Assembly: GCA_050699635.1 (NCBI GenBank)
Contig: JBOHFK010000005.1
Coordinates: 1 to 64,000 of the forward strand
Direction: 5' to 3'
DNA: 64,000 nt
Origin: GCA-003244245 sp050699635
GTDB taxonomy: Bacteria > Actinomycetota > Actinomycetes > Mycobacteriales > Pseudonocardiaceae
The notes below the pieces were generated by a model. It had not been told where the DNA came from. It did not search any database and worked only from the letters and a program-made list of their open reading frames with translations. The position numbers were made by a program, and so were the translations under genes. Shown here piece after piece: positions 62,331 to 64,000 of the stretch. How positions within the stretch are numbered: position 1 is the first letter of the stretch; each line of letters opens with the position of its first letter.

Positions 62331-62864
62331 CTAGGACTGCTGCGCGTACCTCATCGTCCACACGGCTTTGTCGCCAGGGTGATACTCGTTGCCCGCCCAT
62401 GGATCTCCGCAGATGTGCAGGTGTGCATACGGAGTTCCGGCGAACATGATCATGGTTCCAGCGTCGCGCATGACCGTTGACAGTCCGCTCGCTTCGGCGT
62501 CGAACGGCCAGATCAGCATCCAGTGCGGGCCGATCGGGATGGGCGGGCTCGTCGTGTCGAACGGATCGGTGTAGCTGTGTTGGGTCGCTCCGTTGAGCAT
62601 GTAGATGAGTCCTGGGGCGGTGTTGGTGGGCTTCGGTTTCCGCATCATCACGTCCATCATCCACTGCATGCCCATCGGATCGGCGCACATGTCGGCCTGC
62701 CCTATCTCCAGGCCTGGCACACACACCCACTCATTGGTACCCACGCGCAGGATGGTCATCCTGCCGCTCCGGTCAATGTCTGCAACGGTGGCGCCATCGC
62801 GGATGGTTGCGGGCCCCGAAAGAAGTGCTCGCGCCACCCTCGCCTCGACAATCGGATCGTCCAC
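62331..62864 (-). CDS. Conserved protein of unknown function
   Basis: GTG 62864 (VDDPIVEARVARALLSGPAT) gives 177 aa; the frame is open upstream but that part looks unrelated. Distinct segments are LRVGTNEWVCVPGLEIGQAD, MCADPMGMQWMMDVMMRKPK, PIPIGPHWMLIWPFDAEASG and GTPYAHLHICGDPWAGNEYH. The Met/Trp/His/Cys-rich pattern suggests metal binding. I recall similar ~180-aa proteins in diverse bacteria without assigned function. It is divergent from transketolase. Confidence 0.6.
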   Translation of the reverse strand: MDDPIVEARVARALLSGPATIRDGATVADIDRSGRMTILRVGTNEWVCVPGLEIGQADMCADPMGMQWMMDVMMRKPKPTNTAPGLIYMLNGATQHSYTDPFDTTSPPIPIGPHWMLIWPFDAEASGLSTVMRDAGTMIMFAGTPYAHLHICGDPWAGNEYHPGDKAVWTMRYAQQS

Positions 62865-63138
62865 CGCGCAAATTTTACTCGGCTCGTGGGCGCCCGCAGG
62901 TTCGCCTGCAGCTTTATCGACCGCCCGACCAGGTTTTGGTACGCAGACCCCGGTTGCTGAGAATTGGTGGCCCGCGGGGTCGACTCCGGCGGGCAGGTCG
63001 CCGGTCAACAACTGGAAGTCCTGATTGCCGGCGACGACGACGGTTGTTCTTTCCGTCCATGACCAGGACGTGAGATGGTGACGGCACAGCACGAGTTCGT
63101 GCCGGGTCCGTCCCGGGTGACGCATGGGCGGGAGCACG

Positions 63139-64000
63139 ATGATGACCGAGGCACAGCTCGACCTCGTCCGCCGGCTGGCTGCTCAGCTTCGGGTGGACTC
63201 GATTCGTTGCAGCACCGAGGCCGGGTCGGGGCATCCCACGTCGTCGCTGTCGGCCGCCGACCTGATGGCCGTTTTGCTGGTCGGTCACCTTCATTACGAC
63301 TGGGACCAGCCGCACCTTGCCGGCAACGATCACCTGATCTTCTCCAAGGGCCACGCGTCGCCGCTGCTGTATTCGATGTTCCGGGCCGTGGGTGTGGTCA
63401 GCGAGGATGAGCTGATCAAGACCTACCGTCGGCTGGGGGCCCGGCTGCAAGGCCATCCCACTCCCGTTCTGCCCTGGGTGGACGTGGCTACCGGCTCGCT
63501 GGGCCAGGGGCTACCCGACGCGGTCGGCGTCTGCTTGGCGGGACGGTATCTGGACAAGCTTCCCTACCACGTCTGGGTTCTGTGCGGGGACAGCGAGACC
63601 GCCGAGGGTTCGATCTGGGAGGCCTTGGACAAGGCCAGCTACTACAAACTCGGCAATCTCACCGCGATCGTCGATGTCAACCGCCTGGGCCAGCGGGGGC
63701 CCACCGAGCTGGAGTGGGACCTGGAGCGCTACGCGGCTCGGGTGGCGGCCTTCGGTGCTCGCCCGCTGGTTATCGCCGGCCACGATCCGGCGGCCATCGA
63801 CCAGGCGCTGGCCGAGGCCCGCTCGAGCCCCGATCGACCCACGGTGGTGCTGGCCCGGACCATCAAGGCCAAGGGCGTGCCTGAGCTGGAGGACAAAAAC
63901 GGTTGGCACGGCAAGGCCTTGCCCCCGGAGATGGCCGAGCGCGCCATCGCCGCCCTGGGCGGGCTGAGCGATCTGCGGATCACGACCGGTCGTCCGGCAC
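63139..64000 (+). CDS. tkt: Transketolase, N-terminal part (runs off window)
   Basis: ATG 63139 with GGGAG upstream; 287 codons are visible and the frame is open at the right edge. EAGSGHPTSSLSAADLMAVL, IFSKGHASPLLYSMF (catalytic His region), TGSLGQGLPDAVGVCLAGRY and WVLCGDSETAEGSIWEALDK (ThDP-Mg GDG-type motif with D-S) define the N-terminal pyrimidine/PP half. It may be a single-chain transketolase or the N-terminal subunit of a split one. It links to zwf in the pentose phosphate pathway. Confidence 0.9.
   Translation, partial: MMTEAQLDLVRRLAAQLRVDSIRCSTEAGSGHPTSSLSAADLMAVLLVGHLHYDWDQPHLAGNDHLIFSKGHASPLLYSMFRAVGVVSEDELIKTYRRLGARLQGHPTPVLPWVDVATGSLGQGLPDAVGVCLAGRYLDKLPYHVWVLCGDSETAEGSIWEALDKASYYKLGNLTAIVDVNRLGQRGPTELEWDLERYAARVAAFGARPLVIAGHDPAAIDQALAEARSSPDRPTVVLARTIKAKGVPELEDKNGWHGKALPPEMAERAIAALGGLSDLRITTGRPA

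Overview
The window is high-GC DNA with GTG/TTG starts and purine-rich Shine-Dalgarno sites. Its small-protein/XRE modules, twin GAF histidine kinases, DUF1918 protein and integrase types all point to an actinomycete, most likely Pseudonocardiales (inference; no rRNA or intact tRNA is present). An unusually large share of genes carry single-base frameshifts, in-frame stops or internal deletions, so either the region is decaying or the assembly has residual indels. Both readings are kept open.

Region 1 (1-7.3 kb): the 3' end of an XRE regulator with two tiny Cys-rich proteins, a small HTH protein, a very large PglW-type NERD/kinase protein (phage-growth-limitation/BREX type 2 family) without its usual partners, a divergent unknown gene, and hicB and IS6 scraps. 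It ends at a 44-bp copy of the 3' part of tRNA-Phe. Region 2 (7.3-16.2 kb): island DNA bounded by a second copy of the same tRNA-Phe fragment, with three tyrosine-integrase remnants and transposase scraps. Its cargo is an HNH nuclease gene plus a tight minus-strand cluster: radical SAM, Asp/Glu-racemase-like, HhH-GPD glycosylase, PfkB kinase, tandem nucleoside deoxyribosyltransferase, dNMP-kinase-like and MazG-like. It reads like a nucleoside or DNA-base modification and clean-up pathway and is my best candidate for an undescribed system.

Region 3 (16.3-64 kb): a HicAB remnant, then a long run of redox, stress and central-carbon genes. These are an aldo/keto reductase, broken pfkA and MFS genes, aquaporin, HtrA-like lipoprotein protease, chloroperoxidase-type hydrolase, ABC exporter, GAF kinase, aldA-like dehydrogenase, SDR, a selenocysteine formate dehydrogenase operon (fdhA-fdhB-nrfD-fdhD) with a recognisable SECIS hairpin, an XRE/small-protein module, a MEDS plus kinase pair, DUF1918, zwf, catalase, an HD protein, a tautomerase, hemA, a Tat DyP peroxidase, a YVTN propeller, a VIT-like membrane protein, a 6PGDH-fold dehydrogenase, a NarL regulator, cydAB, poxB, a BON-domain gene broken by two stops, a conserved unknown, and the start of transketolase.

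The redox genes appear tied together by a family of about 50-100 bp leader elements (core near GCAGCTAGCAGGTAT, later a segment near TGGGCGCTGGCGTCGAAGACG). They lie upstream of at least nine genes on both strands; a second related leader type precedes cydA and poxB. This suggests a dispersed regulon for electron disposal and oxidative stress (formate oxidation, pyruvate oxidase and bd oxidase feeding quinol; zwf and transketolase for NADPH; catalase and DyP for peroxide).
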